This document shows, piece by piece, positions 24,960-34,000 of a stretch of DNA of 64,000 bases. The notes beneath the pieces were generated by a model, which saw only the letters and a program-made list of their open reading frames with translations, did no database searches and was not told the DNA's origin. The position numbers were made by a program, and so were the translations under genes. How positions within the stretch are numbered: the stretch's first letter is position 1; every line of letters begins with the position of its first letter. This stretch comes from Rugamonas sp045984285 (GTDB lineage Bacteria; Pseudomonadota; Gammaproteobacteria; Burkholderiales; Burkholderiaceae_D): contig NZ_JBJQIK030000005.1 in assembly GCF_045984285.3 (NCBI RefSeq), positions 248,001 to 312,000 on the forward strand. The letters are read 5' to 3'.

Positions 24960-25184
24960 TCAATCGGGCTGCCAGATCGGCAGGCCAGTCAGGTCGAGGT
25001 TCTCGTCGCGCTGCCACAGCGGCAGGCCCGTGGTATCGGTCGGCTCCAGCAATTCCAGCTGCTCCTGCTTCAGGGCAGGCTTGCGCACGCGCGGTGGAGG
25101 TGGTCGCTTGGGTTCTGGTTCCATTGGCGCTGCCGGGCCGAAGCCGGGCAGGTCGAATGTCGCATGATCTTTTCTGTCTCTCAT
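24960..25184 (-). CDS. Small Pro-rich hypothetical protein
   Basis: 74-residue protein from MRDRKDHATFDLPGFGP to a C-terminus with two similar segments, TGLPLWQRDENL and TGLPIWQPD. The middle is basic and proline-rich (PEPKRPPPPRVRKP). No signal peptide, membrane span or known domain. The repeated G-L-P-[LI]-W-Q is the only clear motif and suggests a peptide-binding linear motif. The start at 25184 has a weak GGGA upstream; a longer frame would run through the terminator at 25211 and is unlikely. I do not recognise it. Confidence 0.6.
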   Translation of the reverse strand: MRDRKDHATFDLPGFGPAAPMEPEPKRPPPPRVRKPALKQEQLELLEPTDTTGLPLWQRDENLDLTGLPIWQPD

Positions 25185-25200
25185 TGTCCCAATGCGCCGT

Positions 25201-25235
25201 ACAAAACAAAAGCCCGGCTGAAACAGTCGGGCTTC
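25201..25235 (-). terminator. Intrinsic terminator of the phosphoesterase gene
   Basis: Read on the minus strand, AAGCCCG (25235-25229) pairs with CGGGCTT (25217-25211) and is followed by TTTGTTTTGT. It lies 35 bp beyond the stop of the phosphoesterase. Confidence 0.85.
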
Positions 25236-25269
25236 GATATCTAAAGCGGGGCGCAGTGTACCACAACCA

Positions 25270-26910
25270 TCAACGGAACACGAGGGCGCCGGTGAGATCG
25301 CCCGGCGGCAGCGCCCTGTTTTCCGCAAAAGCCTTGTTGCGCACGGCGAGGCCTTCCAGCAGCGGCAGGCCATGCAGGCGCGTGATCAGGCGCAGGATGG
25401 AGGTGGTGTCGTAGAAGCTGTGGTCCACGGCGCCTTTCTTCGCGAACGGCGATACCACGATGGCGGGAATGCGGCTGCCCGGGCCCCAGCGGTCGCCTTT
25501 CGGCGGCGCCACGTGGTCCCACCAGCCGCCGTTCTCGTCGAAGGTGACAACCACCACCATGTTCGGCCATTGCGGCGAGTGCTTCAGGTGCTCCAGCACG
25601 TTGACGATGTGCTGGTCGCCGGATTCGATGTCCGAATAACCCGCGTGCAGGTTCAGGTTGCCCTGCGGCTTGTAGAAGCTGACGGCGGGCAGCTTGCCTG
25701 CCACTGCGTCGGCCAGGAATTTGTTGGAGATCGGGCTGTCGCCAAGGCCGCCGTCGCGCAGGTGCTTCTCGCGTTGCGCGGTGCCGGGCGCAAAGCTGGC
25801 GAAGTAATTGAATGGCTGGTGGTGCGACTGGAAATTCGGCTTGTTGCCTGCACCCTTGTCATCCAGTGCGGCCTGCCATGCGGCGCCATACCAGGCCCAA
25901 CTTACGCCTTTGCGCGACAGCAGGTCGCCGATGGTGTCGTAGGTTTGTGGAGGCAAGGTCGAGGCATCGGCCGGATCGGCATAGCGCGGATCGCCGCCCG
26001 GAGCAGGGCGCACATAGCTCGGCTGGTAAGGCGTGGCCATGGTGTTGACGGCATAGCCGTCGGGCGTGATGGCGCCATCGTTGACGAATTTCGGCTTGCC
26101 CTGGAGTGCGGACTTGGGACTGTCGGCGGTGACGGCGAGCCTGGTGCCCTGCGGGCCGTCCACCGTCTGCGCGATCTTGCGCTTCGCCGCGGTGGAAGCG
26201 GCGTTGAAGTATTCCGGTGTGCGGCCGCTGATCAGGAACTGGTGGTTCAGGTAGGATCCGCCGAAGGCCGCCATGAAGAAGTTATCGCACAGCGTGTACT
26301 GGCGCGCGATCTGCCACAGGCCGAGGTTCTTGTGCATCTCGCCGTAGTGGCCCATCACCATCGCGCCGGTATCGCCCCAGGCCACGAAACCATCGTTCTT
26401 GCCGCCGTTGATCTGCATCTGGTTCTGGTAGAAGCGGTGCGTGAGGTCGCGCGTGATGACCGCTTCCGGCAGCGGTTTGCCGGCGCCGTCCTTCAGGGCG
26501 AAGGGCGCGTTCGGCAGGTTCTGGATGGCGTCTTCCTTGATCTCATAGCGCTTGCCGCCAATGTCCTGCGGTTCCGGCACCATGCCGCCCCAGATCTTCG
26601 GCAGCGAGGGCAGCACGCTGCCGTCATGGTCGCGCTGCAGATACTGTTCCGGCTTCAGTTGCGACAGCGGGGAAGCAAGGCCGGGGAAATCGGCGAAGAG
26701 GTTGTTGAAGCTGCGGTTTTCCAGATAGATGACCACCACGTTCTTCACGTTGGCCTTGAGCTTCTCATCCAGCGAGCCCTTGGCGGGCTTAGTTGCCGAA
26801 GTAGCTGCAACGGGCAATGCGGTCGCGATGCCGGCAGCAGTCGCCGCCTGAAAAATCTTGCGCCGCGACGGATTGTTCGGCTGCTCGGTCTTCTGTTCTT
26901 TCACACGCAT
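25270..26910 (-). CDS. Tat-exported acid phosphatase / phospholipase C-family phosphoesterase
   Basis: 546 residues from MRVKEQKTEQPNNPSRRKIF, where SRRKIFQAATAAG is a twin-arginine signal. The first catalytic block VVIYLENRSFNNLF (metal-binding Glu-Asn) and the later VVVTFDENGGWWDHVAPP (Asp, Glu, His) are hallmarks of the PF04185 phosphoesterase superfamily, which covers AcpA acid phosphatase and bacterial phospholipase C. GGSYLNHQFLISG is also typical. Absence of the large C-terminal domain of PlcN/PlcH favours an AcpA-like enzyme. It probably releases phosphate in the periplasm. The upstream frame to 26994 lacks a good start context. Confidence 0.9.
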   Translation of the reverse strand: MRVKEQKTEQPNNPSRRKIFQAATAAGIATALPVAATSATKPAKGSLDEKLKANVKNVVVIYLENRSFNNLFADFPGLASPLSQLKPEQYLQRDHDGSVLPSLPKIWGGMVPEPQDIGGKRYEIKEDAIQNLPNAPFALKDGAGKPLPEAVITRDLTHRFYQNQMQINGGKNDGFVAWGDTGAMVMGHYGEMHKNLGLWQIARQYTLCDNFFMAAFGGSYLNHQFLISGRTPEYFNAASTAAKRKIAQTVDGPQGTRLAVTADSPKSALQGKPKFVNDGAITPDGYAVNTMATPYQPSYVRPAPGGDPRYADPADASTLPPQTYDTIGDLLSRKGVSWAWYGAAWQAALDDKGAGNKPNFQSHHQPFNYFASFAPGTAQREKHLRDGGLGDSPISNKFLADAVAGKLPAVSFYKPQGNLNLHAGYSDIESGDQHIVNVLEHLKHSPQWPNMVVVVTFDENGGWWDHVAPPKGDRWGPGSRIPAIVVSPFAKKGAVDHSFYDTTSILRLITRLHGLPLLEGLAVRNKAFAENRALPPGDLTGALVFR

Positions 26911-27039
26911 CTCCAGAGTTAGGGCGCAAAAATTGTAACACCCGGCAATACCCGCCGCCATTATTTCCGCTTGCGGCCGCTCATCGCAGGGCACGCACGA
27001 CGACGATAAAGTGAGGAATCAGCTTATCGCCTGCCTATA

Positions 27040-27306
27040 ATGAATAATCAGGAAAACGACGATGCCGGACTGCCGGCAAATGATCGGAGGGCGATCCGTT
27101 CGTTTCGCAAGCTGATTGATGCCCATGAGAAGAAGCTCGAAGAGTTCATTTCGCGCCCAACAGTTCGCCCTGGCATGGAAGATCTGGCGTCTGACCTAGT
27201 CCGGTCGCAGCAGGAGGCGAGAGCAAAACGGCTTATCCGGGAAATCCGGAAATTTGAGAATGAAATTGCGCGCCGCCGGGCGGGTGCAGGGAAGGACGTA
27301 CGATGA
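27040..27306 (+). CDS. Orphan toxin-tail-like helical protein
   Basis: 88 residues, charged and helical. IDAHEKKLEEFISRP, then TVRPGMEDL and later KRLIREIRKFENEIARRR follow the pattern H-x-x-K-[IL]-x-x-[YF]-x-x-x-P ... R-x-x-x-L-x-x-E-I-x-x-F-x-x-x-I that I know from the extreme C-termini of Rhs/CDI-type polymorphic toxins. Here that tail stands alone after a short Asn/Asp-rich leader. The next gene starts four bases before its stop (ATGA), so the pair is coupled. Reading it as a detached toxin cassette end is inference. Base composition is lower in GC than neighbours, consistent with transfer. Confidence 0.7.
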   Translation: MNNQENDDAGLPANDRRAIRSFRKLIDAHEKKLEEFISRPTVRPGMEDLASDLVRSQQEARAKRLIREIRKFENEIARRRAGAGKDVR

Positions 27307-27701
27307 ACAGTTGCGAGTTGAGGATATTTCTGGACGGTGCAATGCCAGATTGGGCTGCAATCGGAACAGCACGGACAATCTGCCTGATGGATTCCACGCA
27401 TCAGTTAGAGAAGCTCGTGTTGAATGCCGTGGATGCGGGAGCTTTCGCTTTCGTTTGCTGCGGCGAACAGGCGGACCAGGTGGAAGACTCAATTGATGAA
27501 GCGCTGGAACGGTCAGAGGACATGTTCGACATCATGACGACCGCGCATAACGGTGAAACGGTTGATGACATCGCATTTTTCATTGCTGTCGCGCTGGGCG
27601 GCGATGAACCCTTCCGCGTACTGGCCTTTGTGCAATCCGACGATAAGCAGGCCTTGGCGGTATGCGAGGCGCTGAAAGGCTACGCCGCTGTGCCCGCATA
27701 G
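27303..27701 (+). CDS. Immunity-like acidic protein coupled to the toxin-tail gene
   Basis: 132-residue acidic protein. The stretch FAFVCCGEQADQVEDSIDEAL followed by DIMTTAHNGETVDDIAFFI resembles small immunity-type proteins in which a C-x-G turn, a D-x-I-D helix and a T-T-x-H-x-x-E-x-x-x-D motif recur. I cannot confirm a family (DUF7684 is one possibility). Overlap of four bases with the upstream gene and an acidic partner for a basic protein both fit a toxin-immunity pair. It is followed by a strong terminator. Confidence 0.68.
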   Translation: MNSCELRIFLDGAMPDWAAIGTARTICLMDSTHQLEKLVLNAVDAGAFAFVCCGEQADQVEDSIDEALERSEDMFDIMTTAHNGETVDDIAFFIAVALGGDEPFRVLAFVQSDDKQALAVCEALKGYAAVPA

Positions 27702-27704
27702 TAA

Positions 27705-27739
27705 AAAACCGCTGGCTCCTTGTGGAAACCAGCGGTTTT
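27705..27739. terminator. Bidirectional intrinsic terminator
   Basis: AAAACCGCTGG (27705-27715) pairs with CCAGCGGTTTT (27729-27739). It ends the immunity-like gene on the plus strand and the initiator tRNA on the minus strand. Confidence 0.88.
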
Positions 27740-27746
27740 CTGAATT

Positions 27747-27823
27747 TGGTTGCGGGGACAGGATTTGAACCTGTGACCTTCGGGTTATGAGCCCGACGAG
27801 CTGCCAGACTGCTCCACCCCGCG
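27747..27823 (-). tRNA. Initiator tRNA-fMet (CAT)
   Basis: 77-nt cloverleaf read on the minus strand, starting CGCGGGGTGGAGCAGTCTGG. It has the two initiator hallmarks: an unpaired C1/A72 at the acceptor end and three G-C pairs in the anticodon stem (TCGGG-CTCATAA-CCCGA). Anticodon CAT, T-arm CAGGTTCAAATCCTG, CCA encoded. Confidence 0.97.
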
Positions 27824-27835
27824 TCTGAGGCAAGC

Positions 27836-27864
27836 ATTATATACCGTGCAGCCCGAAACCGCAA
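27836..27864 (-). promoter_or_regulatory. Promoter of initiator tRNA-fMet
   Basis: On the minus strand TTGCGG (27864-27859), 17-bp spacer, perfect TATAAT (27841-27836), 12 bp before the tRNA. It lies just downstream of the methyltransferase stop. Confidence 0.78.
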
Positions 27865-27870
27865 GGACCG

Positions 27871-29022
27871 TTACGCGGCCGCCAGCCGCCACAGCGAAGT
27901 CACTTCCGCGGCGCGGGCGGCGTGCAGCGGGTCTGAGGCGTCGGCAGCACGCGGATGCACCGGGCGCACGTCCTGGCGGCCCAGTACCTTGAGGCCGGCC
28001 GCCGTAATCCATTCCATCAGCTGCTCGCGCGGGCGCAGGCCGAGGTGCTCGGCCAGGTCGGACAGGATCAGCCAGCCTTCGCCGCCGGGCGCCAGGTGGT
28101 CCTTCAGGCCGCACAGGAAGCCGCGCAGCATGCGGCTGTCCGGGTCGTACACGGCATGCTCGATCGAGGAGTTCGGCCGCGCCGGCACCCAGGGCGGATT
28201 GCAGACCACCAGCGTCGCGCGGCCCGGCGGGAACAGGTCGGCCTCCAGCAGTTCGACGCGGTCGTCCACATCCAGCCGCGCCAGGTTCTCGCGTGCACAG
28301 CTCAGGGCGCGCTGGTCCATGTCGGTGGCCACCACGCGCGCAATGCCGCGCCTTGCCAGCAGTGCGGACAGGACGCCCGTGCCGGCGCCGATGTCGAAGG
28401 CCAGCGAGGTATCGCGCGGCAGCGGCGCGTCGGCCACCAGCTGCACGTATTCGCCGCGTACCGGCGAGAACACGCCGTAATGCGGATGAATGCGCGCGCC
28501 CAGCGCAGGAATCTCGACCCCGGCCTTGCGCCATTCGTGTGCTCCGATCAGGCCAAGCAGTTCGCGCAGCGAGATCACGAAGGCGTCCTCGCCGCGCCCA
28601 TAGGCTTCGTTGCAGGCCAGCTTCACGTCCGGCGCGCGGCGCAGCGGAATCGTGTAGCCGGGGTCGAAAGGAATCAGCAGCATGGCCAGCGTGCGTGCGC
28701 GCTGCGACTGGGCCTGGCGGTGCAGGTGGAAGGCTTCGGTGGGGCTGGCTGGCGTTTTCGCAGCCTTGGCCTTCTTGCCCTTGCCCTTATGGTCGGTGCG
28801 GCGGGCCAGCGCCTGCAGCAGCTGGCGCGCGTTCTGGTAGTCGCCGCGCCACAGCAGGGCGGTGCCTTCGCAGGCCAGGCGGTAGGCCACATCGGCATTG
28901 GTGCGGTCGTCGGCGATGATGACGCGCTTGGGCGGCGGCATGCCTGCTTCCGAATGCCAGCGCGCCGAACGGTGCTCGCCGTTTTCGGTCCAGTGAATGA
29001 GTTGTGGCGCGCCAGCTTGCAT
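27871..29022 (-). CDS. Class I SAM-dependent methyltransferase
   Basis: 383-residue Rossmann-fold methyltransferase. Motif I is FDIGAGTGVLSALLARRG (about residue 222), motif II VATDMDQRAL, and motif IV VVCNPPW (about 288-294); the NPP[YW] motif marks N-methylation of a base or glutamine side chain (RlmG/RsmC/PrmC group). The N-terminal 200 residues include a Lys-rich linker (KGKGKKAKAAK) and GYTIPLRRAPDVKLACNEAYGRG, typical of the small-domain half of such enzymes. The likely target is rRNA or a translation factor. It lies upstream of initiator tRNA on the same strand. Confidence 0.86.
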   Translation of the reverse strand: MQAGAPQLIHWTENGEHRSARWHSEAGMPPPKRVIIADDRTNADVAYRLACEGTALLWRGDYQNARQLLQALARRTDHKGKGKKAKAAKTPASPTEAFHLHRQAQSQRARTLAMLLIPFDPGYTIPLRRAPDVKLACNEAYGRGEDAFVISLRELLGLIGAHEWRKAGVEIPALGARIHPHYGVFSPVRGEYVQLVADAPLPRDTSLAFDIGAGTGVLSALLARRGIARVVATDMDQRALSCARENLARLDVDDRVELLEADLFPPGRATLVVCNPPWVPARPNSSIEHAVYDPDSRMLRGFLCGLKDHLAPGGEGWLILSDLAEHLGLRPREQLMEWITAAGLKVLGRQDVRPVHPRAADASDPLHAARAAEVTSLWRLAAA

Positions 29023-29048
29023 ACGAATGTCCGGTCAGGAGTAAACGG

Positions 29049-29079
29049 CGAAACCGCCTGCACAGGGCAAGCGGTTTCG
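29049..29079 (-). terminator. Hairpin after the 283-residue protein gene
   Basis: CGAAACCGC (29049-29057) pairs with GCGGTTTCG (29071-29079) between the 29106 gene and the methyltransferase. The T-run is short, so efficiency is uncertain. Confidence 0.5.
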
Positions 29080-29105
29080 GTGAGCTGGGTATTATACGCG
29101 GCGCG

Positions 29106-29957
29106 TCAGGCGGCGTCGCCTTTGCCGTCCGGCTGGTAGGTTTCGACGATTTCCGGTGCGGCCATGGAAACCGGCGTTTTCTCCGGCTCAGGAGCAGGTA
29201 CAGCAGGCGCTGCGCCGTAGGCATCGGCCACGCTCCTGGCCTTGCCGTCGGCCGGGCCATACAGGCCTGCATCCGGCTGGCTGTTGACCAGCTTGAGCAG
29301 GCGCAGCGACAGGCTGCCCAGCGAGTTGTCGTCTTTCTTGACGTCGCCGCCGATGGGTTTCTCGAACAGCTTGAACAGGTCGGCCAGGCTGCCGGGGAAG
29401 TCGATATCCGGGAATTCCACGGCGGGCAGCGGCATGGCCGGGTTCTGGTCGGCCAGCTCCTCGCGGCGCGACGGCGCGCTGCTGGCGGCACCTGCCTGCA
29501 GAGACGCTTCGTAGCTTACTTCGATCTCGAAGTCGTATTTCTGGCCATCGGCCAGCGTGATCGTGCCCTTGCCGATGAAATGGGAACTGTCCTTCAGGCT
29601 GAAGGCGGCCGCGTTGAACACGCCATCCGCGCCCTCGCTGCTCATCACGCCTGCCGCAAAGCTCGATGCGCTTTCCAGGCTGACGGAGTCGAAATCGATG
29701 CTGGCGCCGTCCATGGCGTCGCCGAACATGTCCCTGGCGAAGCTGTTGAGCAGGTTCTGCGCCAAATCCACCGTGGCATGGCCCAGCGCGCCGACACGCT
29801 GTTGCAGGTCGAGGCCGGTGCGCGACAGCGAGACCGGATTGGCGTTCCCGGCTTGCTTGACCTCGTTCGCGCCATTGCCGCGTGCGGATGCCGGCAGATT
29901 GCTGCCGGGGCCGGTGTTCTGGTAGCCGCGCGGGCCAAGTGGATGAATGGAAGCCAT
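29106..29957 (-). CDS. Conserved hypothetical protein (283 residues)
   Basis: Begins MASIHPLGPRGYQNTGPGSN with a disordered Gly/Asn-rich N-terminus, no signal peptide. Residues about 50-150 form a helical part (LDLQQRVGALGHATVDLAQNLL, FARDMFGDAMDG) followed by a beta segment (GKGTITLADGQKYDFEIEVSYEASL). The C-terminal half holds FPDIDFPGSLADLFKLFEKPI and SLRLLKLVNSQPDAGLYG before a Pro/Glu-rich tail. I do not recognise the family. The layout (flexible head, LADG-x-x-Y-x-F-x-[IV] strand pair) resembles small proteins found near flagellar or surface genes in Oxalobacteraceae, but that is a weak impression. Confidence 0.72.
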   Translation of the reverse strand: MASIHPLGPRGYQNTGPGSNLPASARGNGANEVKQAGNANPVSLSRTGLDLQQRVGALGHATVDLAQNLLNSFARDMFGDAMDGASIDFDSVSLESASSFAAGVMSSEGADGVFNAAAFSLKDSSHFIGKGTITLADGQKYDFEIEVSYEASLQAGAASSAPSRREELADQNPAMPLPAVEFPDIDFPGSLADLFKLFEKPIGGDVKKDDNSLGSLSLRLLKLVNSQPDAGLYGPADGKARSVADAYGAAPAVPAPEPEKTPVSMAAPEIVETYQPDGKGDAA

Positions 29958-30019
29958 GGTGCTCGCCTTTGATGTTGTTACCCCTGTAACGGCATTTTCT
30001 CGCCCTTACTTGAGGCAGA

Positions 30020-30229
30020 TCAGTGGTGATGGGTCCACAAACCGTTGGAATCGAGGTAGGACTTGACGGCGTCCGCCTGGCCGATGGCATGCAGTTTCAC
30101 CTCGCCACAGGAGCACACGCCGGAATAGGGCGTGATATGGGAACAGGCGGAAACTTTTTGAACGGAAACTTTGACCGCCTTGGCGCATTTTGCGCACTTG
30201 AAGGTGAGGGTGCGTGGTGCTTTCAACAT
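30020..30229 (-). CDS. Small zinc-ribbon-like protein
   Basis: 69 residues starting MLKAPRTLTFKCAKCAKAVKV. Four cysteines arranged as CAKC and CSCG, plus an isolated Cys/His pair in SACSHITPYSG, look like a treble-clef or zinc-ribbon metal site. The C-terminus GLWTHHH adds a His cluster. It could be a metal-binding or nucleic-acid-binding adaptor. A longer reading from 30310 has no ribosome-binding site and would overlap the next gene. No name is known to me. Confidence 0.68.
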   Translation of the reverse strand: MLKAPRTLTFKCAKCAKAVKVSVQKVSACSHITPYSGVCSCGEVKLHAIGQADAVKSYLDSNGLWTHHH

Positions 30230-30263
30230 GATTTCGGAAGCTGCTGGCAAAAGCAGGATTTTA

Positions 30264-30743
30264 TCAGGCAAACAGGTCGAGGAGGCGCGCTGCCGGTTCC
30301 TGCTGGCCATAGGCGCGGCTGACTTGCTGCCGACGCGCAGCGATTTCGGCCCGGGCTTCCTGTTCCATCTGGCTGGCGCGGGCGGCCACGGCCCGGTCGG
30401 CGCCGCTGGGATTGGCCGGGGCCAGGGCGGCGGCCTGGATGGTCTGGGCCCGGCTCAGGGTCTCTTCCGGCGTGCCGCCGGGCGAGGTGTCGATATTGAC
30501 TTCGCCGCCGACGGCGTAATTGACACCGTTGGGGCCGCGCTCGTAGGTGTAGGACGGGCCAGAGGTGGCGAGTCCGCCTGCGGCTGACAGATGCGCCATT
30601 TCATGCTGGCGCACCGCGGTATCGCGCGCTTTCAGCTTGTCCAGCTGGGCTTGCGCTTCCTTGCTGAGCTCGGCCGTGCGCACCGGCCGCGTATCGGCGG
30701 CAGGGGGCAGGCTGCGAACGGCTGGGATAGCGCTGATGCTCAT
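30264..30743 (-). CDS. SprA-related putative metalloprotease
   Basis: 159 residues. VRQHEMAHLSAAGGLATSGPSY carries an HExxH zinc motif (H47-E48-M-A-H51), followed by TYERGPNGVNYAVGGEVNID and GGTPEETLSRAQTIQAAALAP. This is the characteristic block of the SprA-related (PF12118, CJM1_0395-like) family. No signal peptide or membrane span. Function in this family is unproven; the zinc motif is visible but peptidase activity is inferred. Next to the zinc-ribbon gene on the same strand with a 34-bp gap. Confidence 0.85.
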   Translation of the reverse strand: MSISAIPAVRSLPPAADTRPVRTAELSKEAQAQLDKLKARDTAVRQHEMAHLSAAGGLATSGPSYTYERGPNGVNYAVGGEVNIDTSPGGTPEETLSRAQTIQAAALAPANPSGADRAVAARASQMEQEARAEIAARRQQVSRAYGQQEPAARLLDLFA

Positions 30744-30857
30744 GGCTGCATGATAGCAAAGCTTGTGCGCACATTTTTTGCATGCGAGGTCAACGGGGGC
30801 TTAGCGGCCCACGTTCTTTGAGAAGCAGTACCGTCAGCTCTCTGAGAGGTCCATGTC

Positions 30858-31013
30858 ATGGAAGAGAAGAAGCAACCGAGCAAGGAAGATGTCCGCCATT
30901 GGCTGCAGACGCAGGTCGAGGGGCGCAGGCCGCCCCCTGACCCGCAACAGATCCGGCGCGAGCTGGGCTGGGATCTCGTGAAAATGGAGCGGGGCGAAAT
31001 GCCGAAGCGCTAG
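30858..31013 (+). CDS. Small conserved hypothetical protein (51 residues)
   Basis: Reads MEEKKQPSKEDVRHWLQTQVE, then a Pro-rich GRRPPPDPQQ, and ends RRELGWDLVKMERGEMPKR (stop TAG). An AGAGG ribosome-binding sequence lies 8-12 bp before the ATG. The composition is charged and helical at both ends, like small regulatory or adaptor proteins. It is below common ORF size limits but has normal codon bias for the genome and good translation signals. It is convergent with sbcC, 11 bp apart. Confidence 0.62.
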   Translation: MEEKKQPSKEDVRHWLQTQVEGRRPPPDPQQIRRELGWDLVKMERGEMPKR

Positions 31014-31024
31014 TTCCTGCCGGT

Positions 31025-34000
31025 TTATTGAACACCCACCACGCTGCGCCCGCCCGCTGCGGGCTGAACCACGATGCGGGTGCCGATCCGATCCGTCATC
31101 TCCTGCACATGGGAGATGATGCCTACCTTTCTTCCCATCGATTGCAGATTGTCCAGCGCATCCATCGCCACGCGCAGCGTTTCCGCGTCCAGGCTGCCGA
31201 AACCTTCGTCGATGAACAGCGACTCGACCCGTACACGGTTGGAGGACAGCGAGGCCAGGCCCAGCGCCAGCGCGAGCGAGACGAGGAAGGATTCGCCGCC
31301 GGACAGCGAATGTACCGAGCGCAGGTCGTCGCCCATGTGCTGGTCGCGCACCAGCAGGCCGAGCGAAGGCTGGCCGGGGTTATCCGTGCGCTGCAGCTGG
31401 TAGCGCGGCGCGAGCTGGCCGAGGTGGGCGTTGGCATAGCCCAGCAGTACGTCCAGCGTGAATTGCTGGGCGTAGTTGCGGAATTTTTTGCCATCCGCCG
31501 AACCAATCAGTTCGTTCAGGCGCGCCCAGCGCCGTTCTTCCATTTCCTGCTTGCCGATATCGGCCAGCATGGATTCCGCGGCCTTGCGGCGCCCATCGTC
31601 CTGGGCCAGCACGAACTTCGCGGCGGCTGCGGCGTCGTGCGCCTGCTTGCGTTCGGCCTCGATGGCGGAGAGCGCGGCCTGCAGCATGGCGGCATCCGCG
31701 CCAGCACCGTCTCCGATGGCATCGCTGGCACCGGCCTCGCCCGCGGCAGGCTGCGGCGCCAGCGCGGCATGGCGGGCCGCCTGGGCTTCGCGTTCCGCGA
31801 GAACGCTCTGCGCATTGGCGAGCGACTGTTCCATCGCCTGCAGCGCTTCGCGCTCGCGGCGGATGGCATCTGCGGGCTGCGCCAGCAGCTCGCGCAGGGC
31901 TTCCGGCGTGTCGGGATCGTCCTCCTGCGCGCCGGGGCGCTGGCGGAAAGCGCTGAGCCACTGCGCAAGCCGGCCGGCTGCGAGATCTTGCGCGGCGGCG
32001 GTGTCGGCCAGGCGCTGTCTGCATTGGGCCAGCGCTTCGTCCGCGCGCGCCCTTTGCTGGCCTGCCGCGTGCAATGCCTCCTGTTGCGCGGTCAGCGCGC
32101 TGCGGGCGGTGTCGACCGCTGCCTGCAGCCCGGCTTCGATCTCGCTGACCGCTCTGCCGTCCCACAGCGCTGACCGTGCCGTGCGTGCGGCATGCAGCGC
32201 TTCCCCATTGCGCTGGTGCGCAAGGCGCGCGGCGGCAAGATCGGCGGCCGCTTTGTCCGCGGCAGTGCGCAGCGCGCCGGCGGTGACGGCTGCGGAAGTG
32301 ATTTCGGCCTTGCGCTCGTCGCATGCTGCCTGCTGCGCCAGCCATTGGCGGCTTTGGTCCTGATGCCGTTCGTGGAAAGCCGCCGGATCGGCTTGCCAGC
32401 TTGCGCGCCACGCCTGGTCTCCGAAGGCGCTGTCGATGCGTTCCAGCAGGCCGTTCAGGCGCTCGCGTGCCTCGCTGTGCCGGGAGTGCAGCCCCTCCAG
32501 CTGCGTGCGCTGCGCCGTGAGTGTGTTCTGTGCGCCGGCGGCCGCGGACTGCAGCTGCGTGTGCTCGGCGCTGGCGCGGTCGCACGCGGCCTGCGCTGCA
32601 TCGCGCGCCTTGCGGGCGCTGTCCAGCCGCTGCGCCTGCACTGCGAGAGCGTCCAGCGCGGCGAGCGTGTTGGCCAGCTCGGTGGACAGCCATGCAGTGA
32701 TGCCGCTTTCAGGCAGTCCGCCCAATGCTGCACTGGCCTCTGTCCATAGCGTGGACAGTGCATCCACGGCGGTGCCGAGCGCGTTCAGTTCCGTGCCAAG
32801 GCTTGCCTGTTGCCCGATACTGGCCTGCGCTTTCGTACGAAGTTCCGCTTCCTGCTCGATGCCTGCCTGGGTAGCGGCGCGGCAGCGGGCCACTTCGGCC
32901 TGCAGCTCCGCGAGCATCGCGTGCAGTTTGCTGTCGCCGTGGCGGTAGGGATGGTCGGTGGCGCCGCAGACAGGGCAGGGCACCTCGTCCTCCAGCGTGG
33001 CGCGCAGGGTTTCCACATTCTCGCCGGTTGCGGCTTCGGCCAGCCGCAGGGAGCGCTCGGCCTGAACCAGCGCGGCGGCCAGGGCGGGGCCGTGCTGCTG
33101 AACGGCGGCGAGCTGCTGTTCAGCGGCGGCTTGCGCCGCCTGCAGGTCCGCCAGCTGCTGTGCGAGTGTGCGCTGGCGCTGCCTCGCCGCCTCCATGTCC
33201 GTGAAGGCGCGTTCCGCCTTGGCCAGGGCCGCACGGCGGCTTTCCAGCTGTTCGCGGCCGGTCAACAGCGCATCGGCATCGATGCCGGCCAGCGTGGCCG
33301 CCGCTTCCTGGCGTTTCGCTTCGCAGGCATTCAGCCGTCCGGATGCGGCGGCAAGCCGTTCGAGCGCGGAGGCATGCGCTGTACTCGCGCTTTCCATCGC
33401 TGTCTGCAGCGCGATGCGGTCCTGATCCAGCTTGCGGACCTGGCCGTGGGCCTGCTCGGCCTGGGTGAACAGCACTTCCCAGCGCTGCCATTCGCGCGCA
33501 AGGGCGGCCCAGCCGGCATGCTGCGACAGCCACTCGCTGCCCGCATGCTGCGCCTGCTCCAGGGCCTGCAGCGCAGCCTGCTGGCGCGTGGCTGCGGCAC
33601 GCGCATCGTCATCCGTGGCACTGGCAGCCTGCAGCGCGGTCTGCGATTGCCGGTGCGCGGGCAGCATGGCTTCAATGCGGGCGTCCAGCGCCTTGGCCTG
33701 GTCCAGTCCCGGTCCCGCATCGCGGCGTGCCTGTTCAGCCGCCTGCAGCCGCGCGGCGTGCTCCTGCGATTGCGCGGCGAGCGCCTGCTGCGCTTCGGCC
33801 GCAGCGGCGGCATCGCGTTCGCCGTGCTGCAAGGCCGTGCGTACCGCTGCCGCCTGCGCGTCGAGCCGCGCTGCTTCTTCAGCGAGGGGGCGCGCTTCCT
33901 GTGCTGCTTCCAGCCTTTGCAGTGCGGTGCGGCGCGGCGCGGCATCGTCCAGCGCTGCCTTGCAGCCGGCGATCTGGCGGTGCGCGGCGGCGATGTCCTG

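Noticed and set aside
27513..27864. Small open frames overlapping the tRNA-fMet gene
   Set aside because: They translate the tRNA and its terminator and have no ribosome-binding sites.
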